Part shown: one piece after another, positions 36,227 through 47,473 of the stretch | Position numbering within the stretch: position 1 is the stretch's first letter | Layout of the letters: each line of letters opens with the position of its first letter | Origin: Gilliamella sp. App4-10 | Lineage (GTDB): Bacteria > Pseudomonadota > Gammaproteobacteria > Enterobacterales > Orbaceae | Direction of reading: 5' to 3' | Length of the DNA: 64,000 bases | Assembly (NCBI RefSeq): GCF_001690495.1 | Contig: NZ_LZGS01000035.1 | Coordinates: 62,001 to 126,000 of the forward strand | The notes under the pieces: model-generated | Told to the model about the DNA's origin: nothing | What the model saw: the letters and a program-made list of their open reading frames with translations, nothing else | Databases searched by the model: none | Program-made: the position numbers and the translations under genes

Positions 36227-37720
36227 TTATTGTTTTTTCATCGTTATCGGGAATGAAGTCCCGTTATTATAAATTCCTTGGCAATTGGCTTTATTATCTT
36301 TGCCTGGTGTGCATTGAATTTTGGGTAATTGATATTTGGTGTTATCACTACAAACAGCCTCTGTATTACCTGCTATACCTAGATTAGTATTTTTAATATC
36401 AGTGCCAACATTACCCGTACATTTCACACCGTCGCTACGCGTTATAGTGACTTCGCCATTACCATCTTTAAAGTTATAACTTAATTGCAACGGTTTTCCT
36501 GTGGCTTTATCTTGAATACCGCCATTGGCAGACCATTGGCCATCTAAGAATTTTGTGGATCCTTGCTTGATTGCATCTGCTGGTAAAGCTAAATTATTTG
36601 TTTGATCAACCGCAGCGTTAGAATTCGCTTTATTATCTTTTTTATCAAGATCGTTAGGCATTGATTTTTCATCTTTATCATCTGTTTTACCTATATCAGG
36701 CGGAGTCACTTGATCATTTTTATTATCTTGCGCATCTGGATTTGAAGTATTATTCCCCTCATTTGCATTATTTGGTGCTACAGAATAATCAACCGAATCA
36801 CTTGCTACATCGGGATTAGTCGGAGTACTAGTTGTATTGTCTAAAATGGTACCATTTGGTATGGCGTTACCCGTGACACCCAACCGATTATCAACAACCA
36901 CATCTCTTGGCTCAGTTTTTAATTCTGGTTCTGTGGCTTTTTTATCCTGTTTGTCATCTTTTTCAGGTTGATTAATATTGCTATTATCTAAAGATACATT
37001 CGGATTAATCGATATCTCAGGTTTTAACCAACAACCGCGTAACAAAAACAAGGCTAATAAAAGCAACAATAACGGTAATAATCCCAGTAACCATATCCAC
37101 CAACGCTTCCACCATGCTCTATTATTGATAGGCGTTTGCACGGAAGTAATCGTTGCTGCTTGTGCAACTTTTTCTAGCGCTTCTAAACTATAGAATGGAG
37201 AATTGGCCTGAGAGGTGTGCGGATACACAAATCCCCAGAAAGTGATCACCGGTTTACCGTTAACAATATAAACAAATTGATTACTTGGAAAACGTATTGC
37301 CATCAAATTAGGTTCGGCACTATCAACATTATTTTTGGGATCATAAATAAGACGGCTAAAAAGCAGTTGATCGCCTTCTAAATTAGGATGACTGGCGAGT
37401 TGTTTGCCGAAATTCATCACTTTATGTTCAAACTCTTTCAGTAAAACCAGCGCTGACTGTTGCTCAGATTCACTAGCTGAAGTCCAAGGGACAATATCAT
37501 ATTGCCCATCAGGCTGATTTGAATCAAAAGGAATATACCAATCGATAATATTACCGTGATCATTGCGTTGCGGAATAGCTAAATAATCGGCATATTGTTT
37601 GCCTAATTTAACTCTAAACATTTCACGGATTTGAGCTGCAACTAAATAAGCAGCTTTACCATCATGCCCCAGTATTTTAAAATCTTTGATATCACCGCTT
37701 CGAAGTAATGTATTTGCCAT
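36227..37720 (-). CDS. srfA: SrfA-like single-pass membrane protein
   Basis: First gene of the operon; AAAGGA precedes the ATG. The N-terminal cytosolic domain (1-205) starts LRSGDIKDFKILG and holds DWYIPFD and QFVYIVNGKPVITFWGF. A Trp-rich segment (WWKRWWIWLL) leads into one membrane helix at about 212-230. A long Asp/Asn/Lys-rich low-complexity linker (about 235-375) follows, then a periplasmic C-terminal domain (FLDGQWSANGG; YNFKDGNGEVTI) with cysteines. This matches the SrfA family in size and order. It is likely the membrane anchor for SrfB/SrfC. Its N-terminal domain recurs in the last gene of the operon. Confidence 0.82.
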   Translation of the reverse strand: MANTLLRSGDIKDFKILGHDGKAAYLVAAQIREMFRVKLGKQYADYLAIPQRNDHGNIIDWYIPFDSNQPDGQYDIVPWTSASESEQQSALVLLKEFEHKVMNFGKQLASHPNLEGDQLLFSRLIYDPKNNVDSAEPNLMAIRFPSNQFVYIVNGKPVITFWGFVYPHTSQANSPFYSLEALEKVAQAATITSVQTPINNRAWWKRWWIWLLGLLPLLLLLLALFLLRGCWLKPEISINPNVSLDNSNINQPEKDDKQDKKATEPELKTEPRDVVVDNRLGVTGNAIPNGTILDNTTSTPTNPDVASDSVDYSVAPNNANEGNNTSNPDAQDNKNDQVTPPDIGKTDDKDEKSMPNDLDKKDNKANSNAAVDQTNNLALPADAIKQGSTKFLDGQWSANGGIQDKATGKPLQLSYNFKDGNGEVTITRSDGVKCTGNVGTDIKNTNLGIAGNTEAVCSDNTKYQLPKIQCTPGKDNKANCQGIYNNGTSFPITMKKQ

Positions 37721-37837
37721 ATGTTCCTTTCTATTATTTTATTTCTCAGCACTTTTACGCAACAAAAATAAGTTTAACAGAAAACGCTATTATTGTAATT
37801 GATATGGATATCATGAGTTTTTAATCATTTTTGTGAT

Positions 37838-37863
37838 AAGTGGTGTTATAAATAGCACCACTT
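37838..37863 (-). promoter_or_regulatory. Palindrome upstream of srfA, candidate operator
   Basis: AAGTGGTG and CACCACTT pair perfectly around a 10-bp AT-only-like spacer (TTATAAATAG), 118 bp before the srfA ATG. No T-run follows, so it does not look like a gsp terminator. The TATAAAT-like spacer could hold a -10, as in operators that overlap a promoter. The remaining 264-bp gap contains only repeat copy E. Confidence 0.45.
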
Positions 37864-37941
37864 GCATAAACCTTAGATAGCAATCAATATTAGGTTTATA
37901 CAAGTTATTAAATTAACTATTACACTAATAATGTGTGCTAG

Positions 37942-37980
37942 TTTTATACTAAAACATCTACTTTCCTAAAACTTTTTTAC
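37942..37980. repeat. Short dispersed repeat, copy E
   Basis: Matches copy D (8000-8038) at 34 of 39 positions by my count and, like it, sits a few bp beyond the stop codon of a minus-strand gene (here gsp). Confidence 0.65.
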
Positions 37981-37984
37981 AAAA

Positions 37985-39859
37985 TTATTTTAAAAACACA
38001 TCATCCGTCAATACACGTAATGGTTGCATATCGCTTTCACCTTTGATAACTAAAGAAGGATCGGAACGTAAACAAGTTCCACCATAATGTCCACCAACAG
38101 TAAAAGTACATAACTGTAGATAACGATCTTCGACTTTTGGTAAGCACCATAGTTCTTGGTAAATGTTTTCTTGTTTAGCAAATCGCCCTACTGTTTTATC
38201 AAGGATCTGATCTTTATTACTCACTAACTGAATATCACTGCCACGGCGCCCAGCTATAGGTTTAATCGCATACCCTTTTTTAATTAGGCTGTCAGTGAGC
38301 TCGAAAGTTGATTCTAATAAATAACGGTGATTTGGAAATAAAGACCATAATACAGGCAAGATAGCTTTATTACTTGGAATAACAGTCCATAAAGGTTCAA
38401 AAACAGATACCTCAGGTCGTAAAAGCACATCGATTAATCTTACCGAATTATCAGGATGCCACGTACGAATTGGTAACCCCGCAATTTGTGCTTCGCTTTC
38501 TTCACGAAGTTGATCGAGCACGGTTTCCCATGCCCATGTTTTCCAAACACAAGTTACTTGGCGGTCTTCATCATCTACAAGCCGCCCTCGTTTATCCCAT
38601 TTTAGTCCAGTAAGTCCTCGTAAAATTTTGCTACTAAATCCCGCCTGAGTAAGTGCTGTTTGCATAAATAACGCATGGTAATTTTCCTCACTATCATTAT
38701 CTTGCATGATATGAACAAAAGGTTGAGCGTCACTATGCATCCAACAGTTAGCTAAAGAATTGAGTAAGCCACCGCTGGGATTAGTACCAATATTTAGTCC
38801 AGCTTGAATTGCCCATTTTTGTAAAATGTGGCCAGCTTCAGTATGGCAAGAAGCCGAATCAGCATTATATTCATAGACTTTAAAGCCACGCTCATCCATA
38901 CAAAAATCTAATCGCCCTGTAATCATTTGATAACGGCGTTGCTGCCACGAAAGCCTTAATCTTGGCCATAATATTTCTGGAATATTAAAATTAAGTAATA
39001 AATTATCATCCATTAATACCTTGTCGGTAGCATGCAAATACATTAAATGTAATTCATTGGTTGCGCGGATGAGTTCTTGTTCGGCACTTTCAGAAATAGT
39101 AAAGTAGCGGTAGTGATCATCGTGGCTTATTGCATGACCTGTCGCTGCTACATATGCACTTTCTAATGGATCTGATTCATCTAGCCATTTTTTAGCAAAT
39201 TGACCTTGATTTTCAATATGAGCACTATGGATTTCAAGTAACGACTTAGAAATTTTAGGTTGGGGTAAACTATATTCAGTTTTTTCAGTTTGAATCATCC
39301 AACCTAAGATTTTCGTATCATCAAACGTGTCATGTAATTGATAACCGTCATTAGTCACTGTCATTTTAAGTTCACGTGTCCAATGCTGTCCAATAGGTAA
39401 ACGTGTATGTATTACATTTTGTTCAGCTATCCGTACTTTATCTTTAAATACTTCAGTAATGATTGCTACATGTCCTGTACGGTCAAAAAATCCAGCGTCA
39501 TCCCAAACAAGTAATGCGCCGGCTTGAGGCATTTTTTTGCTTCCGTTAGCAAACGCTTGCAAAGGTAAAATCGCTTCGTTAACCACTTTCCTCAGAAATC
39601 GCAGTGAAAAAATTTCATGCGCCATTCCAACATCGGTAAAGACAATGCCATAGTTTAAAAATAAAAATCGCCTTGCAAATTCAACGCATTGCCATTTATA
39701 TCCCATATATTCATAACCAGAATAGCTACGAAATGATGCATCATTAGGATATTGCTTTGGTTCTAAAGTTTCATAATCAGATGAATAAATAGCAACCCCA
39801 CCCGGGGCATAACCTAATAATGTGCCAAAAGGTTCTTTATTTTTGGAGTTAGATGACAT
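37985..39859 (-). CDS. gsp: Bifunctional glutathionylspermidine synthetase/amidase
   Basis: Makes and hydrolyses glutathionylspermidine, a polyamine-thiol conjugate. The N-terminal CHAP amidase (about 1-200) has the catalytic cysteine in YKWQCVEFARRF and histidine in TGHVAIITE. The C-terminal ATP-grasp synthetase has CMDERGFKVYEYNADSAS, IKPIAGRRGSDIQLV and the terminal GGHYGGTCLR. At 624 residues it is close to E. coli GspS along its whole length. It is transcribed alone; nothing ties it to the srf operon downstream apart from shared orientation. Confidence 0.97.
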   Translation of the reverse strand: MSSNSKNKEPFGTLLGYAPGGVAIYSSDYETLEPKQYPNDASFRSYSGYEYMGYKWQCVEFARRFLFLNYGIVFTDVGMAHEIFSLRFLRKVVNEAILPLQAFANGSKKMPQAGALLVWDDAGFFDRTGHVAIITEVFKDKVRIAEQNVIHTRLPIGQHWTRELKMTVTNDGYQLHDTFDDTKILGWMIQTEKTEYSLPQPKISKSLLEIHSAHIENQGQFAKKWLDESDPLESAYVAATGHAISHDDHYRYFTISESAEQELIRATNELHLMYLHATDKVLMDDNLLLNFNIPEILWPRLRLSWQQRRYQMITGRLDFCMDERGFKVYEYNADSASCHTEAGHILQKWAIQAGLNIGTNPSGGLLNSLANCWMHSDAQPFVHIMQDNDSEENYHALFMQTALTQAGFSSKILRGLTGLKWDKRGRLVDDEDRQVTCVWKTWAWETVLDQLREESEAQIAGLPIRTWHPDNSVRLIDVLLRPEVSVFEPLWTVIPSNKAILPVLWSLFPNHRYLLESTFELTDSLIKKGYAIKPIAGRRGSDIQLVSNKDQILDKTVGRFAKQENIYQELWCLPKVEDRYLQLCTFTVGGHYGGTCLRSDPSLVIKGESDMQPLRVLTDDVFLK

Positions 39860-40055
39860 ATTGTTTTAGCCTTATTGGTAAAAATAGTAAAAAACGCTTA
39901 TTTCACTATGTTAGAATTTTCTTATCATAGCTCAAAATATATACTTTAAAAAGCGATGTTTATTGTTCATTACTTGAAGAGTGATAAACAGCCTATATAT
40001 AGTAATCATTCTTGATACCAATACATTGAACCTATTAAATGAGAAAAATAAAATT

Positions 40056-40322
40056 ATGCAAAAAACAAAATTAAATGAGTTATTAGAGTTCCCATGTTCT
40101 TTTACTTATAAAGTAATGGGAGAAGCAAAACCTGAGCTTGTAGACAAAGTGGTATCAGTTATTCAACGCCATGCACCTGGTGATTATACACCATCAATCA
40201 AACCAAGTAGTAAAGGTAATTATCATTCTGTATCAATTACCATTAATGCCACGCATATTGAGCAGGTCGAAAATCTTTATAAAGAATTAGGCGAAATCGA
40301 TATTGTAAGAATGGTCTTATAG
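40056..40322 (+). CDS. ybeD: YbeD/DUF493 family protein
   Basis: Small ACT-like protein of 88 residues, nearly identical in pattern to E. coli Ybe[42 protein letters not shown] and the end IDIVRMVL. I place the start at ATG 40056 because residues encoded upstream (from 39981) have no counterpart in the family. In E. coli it lies next to dacA and lipB; here it stands alone between gsp and adk. The function is not established; a regulatory link to lipoate metabolism has been suggested from context. Confidence 0.92.
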   Translation: MQKTKLNELLEFPCSFTYKVMGEAKPELVDKVVSVIQRHAPGDYTPSIKPSSKGNYHSVSITINATHIEQVENLYKELGEIDIVRMVL

Positions 40323-40389
40323 CATTTTACGTATTGCGAAAAATAGGGTCTTGCTGTTATGGTTAAGGCTCTCTATCTTAAAAAATAAA

Positions 40390-40423
40390 ATAAAATCAAT
40401 ACGCTACCTGAATAATTTTTAGG
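40390..40423. repeat. Short dispersed repeat, copy B
   Basis: Begins ATAAAATCAATACG and contains CTACCTGAATAATTTTTAGG. It is 80 bp from copy C in the 287-bp gap between ybeD and adk. Confidence 0.5.
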
Positions 40424-40470
40424 TAAAGAATCTGTCCTTGGTTAGAACAAAAATCTACTTAAAAAATATA

Positions 40471-40502
40471 ATAAAATCAGTAACTTCCCTGAAAATTTTT
40501 AG
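40471..40502. repeat. Short dispersed repeat, copy C
   Basis: Begins ATAAAATCAG and contains TTCCCTGAAAATTTTTAG, tandem with copy B in the same orientation. The rest of the ybeD-adk gap holds only the adk terminator. Confidence 0.5.
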
Positions 40503-40569
40503 ACCATGTTTATAATGGCTCTATTTTTAGTTCATTGCTGTATGAGGGCGAGATTAATCTGTTGGAAAT

Positions 40570-40594
40570 AAAAAAAGCGCAAGAGATTGCGCTT
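40570..40594 (-). terminator. Intrinsic terminator of adk
   Basis: On the minus strand AAGCGCAA pairs with TTGCGCTT around a 4-nt loop and is followed by a T-run. Confidence 0.9.
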
Positions 40595-40609
40595 CTAATA
40601 GATAATAAA

Positions 40610-41544
<935 letters not shown>

Positions 41545-41547
41545 AAA

Positions 41548-43014
41548 TTATTTTCGACCTCTAACATGTTTCATCAATCGACGACGTTTGCGTTGCTGTG
41601 ATGCGGTTAAACTATTTTTTCTCCCTTCAAATGGGTTTGCTCCTTCTTTAAACTGAATTCGAATTGGTGAGCCCATAATTTTTAGTGAGCGTCTAAAATA
41701 GTTCATTAAATAGCGTTTATAAGAATCAGGTAGATCTTCTACTTGATTACCGTGAATCACAACAATTGGTGGATTGTAGCCACCCGCGTGCGCATATTTT
41801 AATTTAACGCGGCGTCCTCGCACCAAAGGTGGCTGATGATCGTCTTGTGCCATTTGCATAATCTTAGTCAATAAGGCGGTGTTGACACGGCGCGTTGCGC
41901 AATCATATGCTTCTTGTATTGAATCAAATAAGTTACCAACTCCACTACCATGCAAAGCAGAAATAAAGTGAACACGAGCAAAATCAATAAAATCTAATCT
42001 ATCATCTAGTGTTGTTTTCACTTGCTCTTTGATATCTTGTGACAAGCCATCCCATTTATTAACAGCTATAACAAGTGAGCGCCCACTATTAATAATAAAA
42101 CCCAGTAATGATAAGTCTTGATCGGATATACCTTCACGGGCATCTATAACTAAAATGGCAACATTAGCATCTTCAATGGCTTGTAAGGTTTTAATGACAG
42201 AAAATTTTTCAACGGTTTCGGTGACTTTGCCACGTTTACGTACACCCGCGGTATCAATCAAGATATACTCACGTTCATCGCGTGTCATTGGTATATAGAT
42301 GCTATCACGCGTAGTGCCTGGCATATCATATACAACGACTCGTTCCTCACCTAAAATTCGATTAGTTAGTGTTGACTTACCTACATTGGGTCGACCCACA
42401 ATAGCAACTTTGATGGGTTGATTAATAAGAGATTCTGTTTCATCGACAAAATCATCGCAAGATTCAGTTAAGTCTTCAAATTGTTCTTTATTCTCAAAAT
42501 CACTTTCTTCGTTATTATCAAACTGAAAAATAGGATCTAATACCGTTTCAATTAACGAGCTTACGCCTCGACCATGGCTAGCTGCAATGGGATGAATTTC
42601 GCCCAATCCTAAGCCGTAAAAATCAGAAATTGCAGTATCCGCATCAATACCATCAATTTTATTAGCCACTAAAAAAGTGGCTTTTTGACGTGAGCGTAAA
42701 TGCTTAGCAATAGCATGATCGGCAGGCATGGCACCAGCTCTGGCATCAACCAAGAAAAGAACAATATCCGCTTCTTCTATGGCTTGCAGGGATTGCTCAG
42801 CCATAAAGCTTTCAACCCCATCTTCTGTTCCATCAATACCGCCAGTATCAATCAAGATATATTCTTGGCCCTTAATTTCTGCTCGTCCATATTTGCGATC
42901 ACGAGTTAATCCAGGAAAGTCAGCTACTAAGGCATCTCGGGTTCGCGTTAACCGATTAAATAAAGTCGACTTTCCAACATTTGGACGACCAACAAGTGCT
43001 ACAACAGGTACCAT
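41548..43014 (-). CDS. der: GTPase Der (EngA), 50S ribosome assembly
   Basis: Two tandem TRAFAC GTPase domains, each with GRPNVGKST (residues 8-16 and about 205-213), DTGG/DTAG G3 motifs and NKID/NKWD G4 motifs, then a KH-like domain ending in [19 protein letters not shown]. Der matures the 50S subunit. 488 residues, with an acidic insert between the G domains as in E. coli. It follows bamB by 19 bp, as in enterobacteria. Confidence 0.98.
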   Translation of the reverse strand: MVPVVALVGRPNVGKSTLFNRLTRTRDALVADFPGLTRDRKYGRAEIKGQEYILIDTGGIDGTEDGVESFMAEQSLQAIEEADIVLFLVDARAGAMPADHAIAKHLRSRQKATFLVANKIDGIDADTAISDFYGLGLGEIHPIAASHGRGVSSLIETVLDPIFQFDNNEESDFENKEQFEDLTESCDDFVDETESLINQPIKVAIVGRPNVGKSTLTNRILGEERVVVYDMPGTTRDSIYIPMTRDEREYILIDTAGVRKRGKVTETVEKFSVIKTLQAIEDANVAILVIDAREGISDQDLSLLGFIINSGRSLVIAVNKWDGLSQDIKEQVKTTLDDRLDFIDFARVHFISALHGSGVGNLFDSIQEAYDCATRRVNTALLTKIMQMAQDDHQPPLVRGRRVKLKYAHAGGYNPPIVVIHGNQVEDLPDSYKRYLMNYFRRSLKIMGSPIRIQFKEGANPFEGRKNSLTASQQRKRRRLMKHVRGRK

Positions 43015-43033
43015 GATTTTTCTCTAAATTACT

Positions 43034-44206
43034 TTAATTCATTGTAAAAGCGTAAATATCACCATTTTTGACTTGAACGATTAATTTATTGTCCACAACT
43101 AATGGTTTAGATATTAATCCACTACTGCTCACTTGTGTTTTAGCTGCAAGTTCACCATTTTCAGCATTTAGCCAATATAGGTAACCTTCAAAATCACCAA
43201 ACACAATATAATTCTGATAGATGACCGGATCAGTTAACTGGCGATGTACAAAGTTTGATTGAGTCCACAGTTCACCACCACCGTTCTTATCAATAGCTTG
43301 AACCTTATCGTTTTGGTCAATAACAAATAACCGATTAGTATCAACCGCAAAGTTATGAATAGAACCAAGCTCTTTTCGCCAAACAGTCTGACCATTACTT
43401 AAATCAAGTGCAACTAAACTACCATTATAACCAGAGGAATAAACTAAATTGCCTTCAACTACGGGAGTAGAATCAACATCATTGAGTTTTGCAATTTCAT
43501 TAGAGCCTGATGGCTGTGAAATACGTTGCTGCCAAATTAATTGGCCGTCATTAATAAAGTAAGCATTTACTCGACCATTATCATCGCCAACAATAGCTGC
43601 ACCATGAGCGATAGTCGGTGTAGAGTTGCCTCTTAGCGACAGTGCGGGAACGTCGAAAGAAACATCCCACAAATAATCACCTGTATCACGATTAAGACCT
43701 TGAAGAATGCCATTTGCAGTATGAATTATCAATTTGTCTTCAGAAGGTACTGGGCGTGCGAGCACTTCACCTTTTACTACTTTTTCCCACACCACGTTAC
43801 CATCGCAACGATCTAACGCATACACAACAGCCCGCTCACTACCTACGTACACATATTTATCATCGACACTCACGCCACCAGAAAATAGTGCAGTCTTAGT
43901 GCTAAAAAGCGTACTTTTAGATAAATTTACATTCCATATAGTATTACCGCTTGCTAAATCAATTGCTTTAACTTGACCACTACGACTTGCTACGTAAATA
44001 ACATTATCATAATTAATCGGACCTAATAATGAATAAATATGAGTATTACCAGCAGTACTATTTTTCCACACTTGTTGAATCGGGAATTTATTGTTTACTG
44101 TTGGTGACGGTGAAATTTGTACAATTTCTTCTTCCCCACCGAATAAAGAGCACCCAGCAAGTGAAAACACAAAAACACCAGTAAAAAGATATTTTGATAA
44201 CCTCAT
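43034..44206 (-). CDS. bamB: Outer-membrane assembly lipoprotein BamB
   Basis: Lipoprotein with lipobox LAGC (Cys19) and an eight-bladed PQQ-type beta-propeller; repeated blades such as AIDLASGNTIWNVNL, ALDRCDGNVVWEKVV and ALDLSNGQTVWRKEL are visible. It is part of the BAM complex that inserts outer-membrane proteins such as the OmpA and MipA-like proteins encoded here. 390 residues is normal. It lies between yfgM and der in the conserved order. Confidence 0.96.
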   Translation of the reverse strand: MRLSKYLFTGVFVFSLAGCSLFGGEEEIVQISPSPTVNNKFPIQQVWKNSTAGNTHIYSLLGPINYDNVIYVASRSGQVKAIDLASGNTIWNVNLSKSTLFSTKTALFSGGVSVDDKYVYVGSERAVVYALDRCDGNVVWEKVVKGEVLARPVPSEDKLIIHTANGILQGLNRDTGDYLWDVSFDVPALSLRGNSTPTIAHGAAIVGDDNGRVNAYFINDGQLIWQQRISQPSGSNEIAKLNDVDSTPVVEGNLVYSSGYNGSLVALDLSNGQTVWRKELGSIHNFAVDTNRLFVIDQNDKVQAIDKNGGGELWTQSNFVHRQLTDPVIYQNYIVFGDFEGYLYWLNAENGELAAKTQVSSSGLISKPLVVDNKLIVQVKNGDIYAFTMN

Positions 44207-44232
44207 TGTATAGCCCCTTATTACAGGATAAA

Positions 44233-44958
44233 TTAATTTTTACTTTCTTCAGATGCAGCTTTTTTTGCCTGAGCTTCTTGCTCTGCCTTTTCTCTAGCTG
44301 CTTGAGCTTCTTGTTCAGCTTGTTGCTTTGCGTTTAAATATTCAGTTTGGTTCAACTTCATTTTAATGCTTTCTTCTAAATCTTTGGTTGGAGAAAAAGT
44401 TAAAGCAACGTTATAGGCACCCACTGCATCAGCATAGCGAGTCATTTTTACTAACACATCACCACGGAGATCGTTAATGACAGCACCCCAACTTTCACTG
44501 GTTACATTGCCTAGCGATGTTAAGCTTTCTTGATATAGCCCTTGTTGATACTGTAAGCGCGCTATACGAATATTGGTAATCGCTTTAACCGGTTCTGAAT
44601 CAGTTTGCTTTAATGCATTAACCAATAATGCTTGCGCACCAGGATAATCTTTTAATACTTCAATATAAAATTTTGCAGCACGCAAATTAGCAAACACACT
44701 ATAAATAGTATCGTTGTCTTTAGCAAAAGAGACTAATTCATTAACAGAATCTGGTTGATTATCATCTAATTGAGCAATTAACTGTTCATACTTATCTGAT
44801 GATTCAATCGCTTTTTCAGCCTTATATGATTGCCAATAACGCCAGCCATAAAAGGCCAATAATCCGATTACAAGAACCGCAACCATAATTTTCCAAGTAT
44901 TAGCAAAAAAGCCTTTTATATCTTCAAGTTGTTCTTCACTCGATAACTGATGACTCAC
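44233..44958 (-). CDS. yfgM: YfgM family periplasmic chaperone-associated protein
   Basis: One N-terminal membrane helix (about 22-40, ending WRYW) and a periplasmic TPR-like domain. E. coli YfgM (also called AncC) associates with PpiD at the Sec translocon. The C-terminal 35 residues are a Glu/Ala/Lys-rich coiled tail (repeated QAEQEAQ-like units), longer than in E. coli. It lies 18 bp after hisS. Confidence 0.92.
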   Translation of the reverse strand: MSHQLSSEEQLEDIKGFFANTWKIMVAVLVIGLLAFYGWRYWQSYKAEKAIESSDKYEQLIAQLDDNQPDSVNELVSFAKDNDTIYSVFANLRAAKFYIEVLKDYPGAQALLVNALKQTDSEPVKAITNIRIARLQYQQGLYQESLTSLGNVTSESWGAVINDLRGDVLVKMTRYADAVGAYNVALTFSPTKDLEESIKMKLNQTEYLNAKQQAEQEAQAAREKAEQEAQAKKAASEESKN

Positions 44959-44976
44959 GTTTTTCTCCTATTTCTT

Positions 44977-46254
44977 TTACTTAATCGACAAGCAAGTTTG
45001 AACAGCGTCTTTTTGTGCAACTTCTACTTGTTCGCCTGTTTGTAAATTTTTAATCATTACTGACTGATTAGCTAATTCATTTTCACCAATAATAACAGCT
45101 ATTTTAGCACCTAATTTATCTGCCTTGGTAAATTGTTTCTTAAAATTACTACTACCATAATTTGTCATAATTCGCCAATCAGGTAAGCCATCGCGCAATT
45201 GCTCTGCAACATCTTGTGCAGCTGCAATTGTCTTTTCATCACCAGATGAGATCATATAAATATCAATCGAATTATCGTGATTGAATGATGGATTAACCGC
45301 TTGAACTAATAACACTAAACGTTCAACACCCATTGCAAAACCCACTGCTGGTGTTGGTTGCCCACCAAGTTGGCTCACAAGACCATTATAACGACCACCA
45401 CCACAAACAGTGCCTTGTGCACCTAAACTGCTAGTTACCCATTCAAAAACTGTACGATTATAATAATCTAATCCACGAACTAATCTTTGATTAATATTAT
45501 ATTTTATTCCGGCATTATCCAATAATCGACACAAGCCTTCAAAGTGGGCTTTGGACTCTTCATCTAAATAATCAAACAATTTTGGCGCTTGGTTGAGTAA
45601 CTCTTGCACAACTGGATTCTTTGAATCAAGTACACGCAATGGATTAGTATACATTCTACGTAAACAGTCTTCATCCAATTTATCTTTATGTTGTTCAAGA
45701 AAGGCAACTAACGCATTTCGATAATTGGCTCTAGCCTCAAGAGAACCAATTGAATTAAGCTCAAGAGAGGTATGCTGTTCAATACCCAAAGCTTTCCAAA
45801 AACGAGCCGTTAATAAAATAAGTTCAGCGTCAATATTGGGCCCTTCAAGGCCAAATACTTCAACCCCAAATTGATGAAATTGACGATAGCGTCCTTTTTG
45901 TGGTTTTTCGTAACGAAAAGCCGGTCCTAAATACCAAAGGCGTTGTTCTTGATTATAAAAAAGGCCGTGTTCAATGCCAGCCCGAACACAACCTGCGGTA
46001 ATCTCTGGACGTAAGGTAATACTTTCATCATTACGGTCATTGAATGTGTACATCTCTTTTTCAACAATATCGGTCACTTCACCGACAGCCCGCTTAAATA
46101 ACGCAGTATCTTCAACAATGGGTGTTCTAATTTCGTTATAGCCATAACTGTTCAATACACCTTTAACGATTTTTTCAATATGTTGCCAACTTGCACTATC
46201 TGTTGGGAGTAAATCGTTCATCCCTCGTATAGATTGAATCTTTTTCTCTGTCAT
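44977..46254 (-). CDS. hisS: Histidine--tRNA ligase
   Basis: Class II synthetase. Start [14 protein letters not shown], motif 2 [18 protein letters not shown], the histidine-specific [13 protein letters not shown] loop and motif 3 GFAMGVERL are all present. The C-terminal anticodon-binding domain closes the protein. 425 residues is standard. It lies between ispG and yfgM as in E. coli. Confidence 0.98.
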   Translation of the reverse strand: MTEKKIQSIRGMNDLLPTDSASWQHIEKIVKGVLNSYGYNEIRTPIVEDTALFKRAVGEVTDIVEKEMYTFNDRNDESITLRPEITAGCVRAGIEHGLFYNQEQRLWYLGPAFRYEKPQKGRYRQFHQFGVEVFGLEGPNIDAELILLTARFWKALGIEQHTSLELNSIGSLEARANYRNALVAFLEQHKDKLDEDCLRRMYTNPLRVLDSKNPVVQELLNQAPKLFDYLDEESKAHFEGLCRLLDNAGIKYNINQRLVRGLDYYNRTVFEWVTSSLGAQGTVCGGGRYNGLVSQLGGQPTPAVGFAMGVERLVLLVQAVNPSFNHDNSIDIYMISSGDEKTIAAAQDVAEQLRDGLPDWRIMTNYGSSNFKKQFTKADKLGAKIAVIIGENELANQSVMIKNLQTGEQVEVAQKDAVQTCLSIK

Positions 46255-46278
46255 TTATTTATTCGCTATCTAATCAAA

Positions 46279-47388
46279 TTATAATTCAGTTGCTGCAATT
46301 CGGTTTTTCAATATTAATGCTTTCGCACGAATTTTAGCTTCTAATTCATCAATCATTTGTTCATTATCAATACGGCCAATACGCACACCATCTTCATAAA
46401 AACCACTTTTATTATGACCGCCAGCAACCCCCATGGTTGAAGCTAACGCTTCGCCCGGACCGTTAACCACACAACCAATAATTGACACATCCATTGGTGT
46501 AATAATATCTTCTAATCGCTGCTCTAATGCATTGACGGTATTAATCACATCAAACTCTTGGCGCGAACAGGTTGGACACGCAATAAAATTAATACCACGA
46601 GACCGTATACGCAGCGATTTTAAGATATCAAAACCAACTTTAACTTCTTCTGTAGGATCAGCAGCTAGGGATACTCGGAGTGTATCGCCAATCCCTTCTG
46701 ATAGCAATAATCCTAATCCAATAGCCGATTTAATCGCACCGCTACGAACACCGCCTGCCTCAGTTATACCCAAGTGTAATGGCTGCTTAATTTGTTTAGC
46801 TAACAATCGATAAGCGTCAACTGCAGTAAACACATCAGATGCTTTTACACTAACTTTAAACTGATCAAAATTAAGCCTGTCAAGTATATCAACATGACGC
46901 ATTGCTGATTCAACAATCGCTTTTGGAGTGGGCTCGCCATATTTTTCTTGAATATCTTTTTCAAGCGATCCCGAATTCACCCCAATACGTATTGGGATGT
47001 TTTTATCTTTCGCACAATCGACAACGGCACGAATTCTTGACTCATTACCTATATTACCGGGATTAATTCTTAAACAATCAACGCCATATTCTGCAACTTT
47101 TAAAGCTATACGATAATCAAAATGAATATCAGCAATGAGCGGAACTTTTGTTGCCTGTTTAATAAATTTAAACGCTTCGGCTGCATCCATCGTAGGAATG
47201 GAAACACGTACAATATCTACACCAACACGTTCAAGCGCTTGAATTTGAGCTACCGTTTTTTCTACATCAGTGGTACGAGTATTTGTCATTGATTGAACTG
47301 CTATTGGCGCACCGTCACCAATAGGAACATTGCCGACATAAATTCGGGTAGATTCTCGTCTAAATATTGGTGAATCTTGATGACTCAT
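46279..47388 (-). CDS. ispG: 4-hydroxy-3-methylbut-2-enyl diphosphate synthase (IspG/GcpE)
   Basis: Iron-sulfur enzyme of the MEP isoprenoid pathway. The TIM-barrel starts [20 protein letters not shown]; the C-terminal domain binds [4Fe-4S] through CPTCSR and the later [12 protein letters not shown]. 369 residues matches E. coli. It is 24 bp upstream of hisS and 85 bp after rodZ. Its presence indicates that isoprenoids are made by the MEP route. Confidence 0.98.
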   Translation of the reverse strand: MSHQDSPIFRRESTRIYVGNVPIGDGAPIAVQSMTNTRTTDVEKTVAQIQALERVGVDIVRVSIPTMDAAEAFKFIKQATKVPLIADIHFDYRIALKVAEYGVDCLRINPGNIGNESRIRAVVDCAKDKNIPIRIGVNSGSLEKDIQEKYGEPTPKAIVESAMRHVDILDRLNFDQFKVSVKASDVFTAVDAYRLLAKQIKQPLHLGITEAGGVRSGAIKSAIGLGLLLSEGIGDTLRVSLAADPTEEVKVGFDILKSLRIRSRGINFIACPTCSRQEFDVINTVNALEQRLEDIITPMDVSIIGCVVNGPGEALASTMGVAGGHNKSGFYEDGVRIGRIDNEQMIDELEAKIRAKALILKNRIAATEL

Positions 47389-47473
47389 ACATGTTTAACC
47401 ATATTACAAAATAACTAGCCAGCAATCTTAACAAGATTTAAGACAAATGTCTGTATGAGAATAAGAAAATTTG

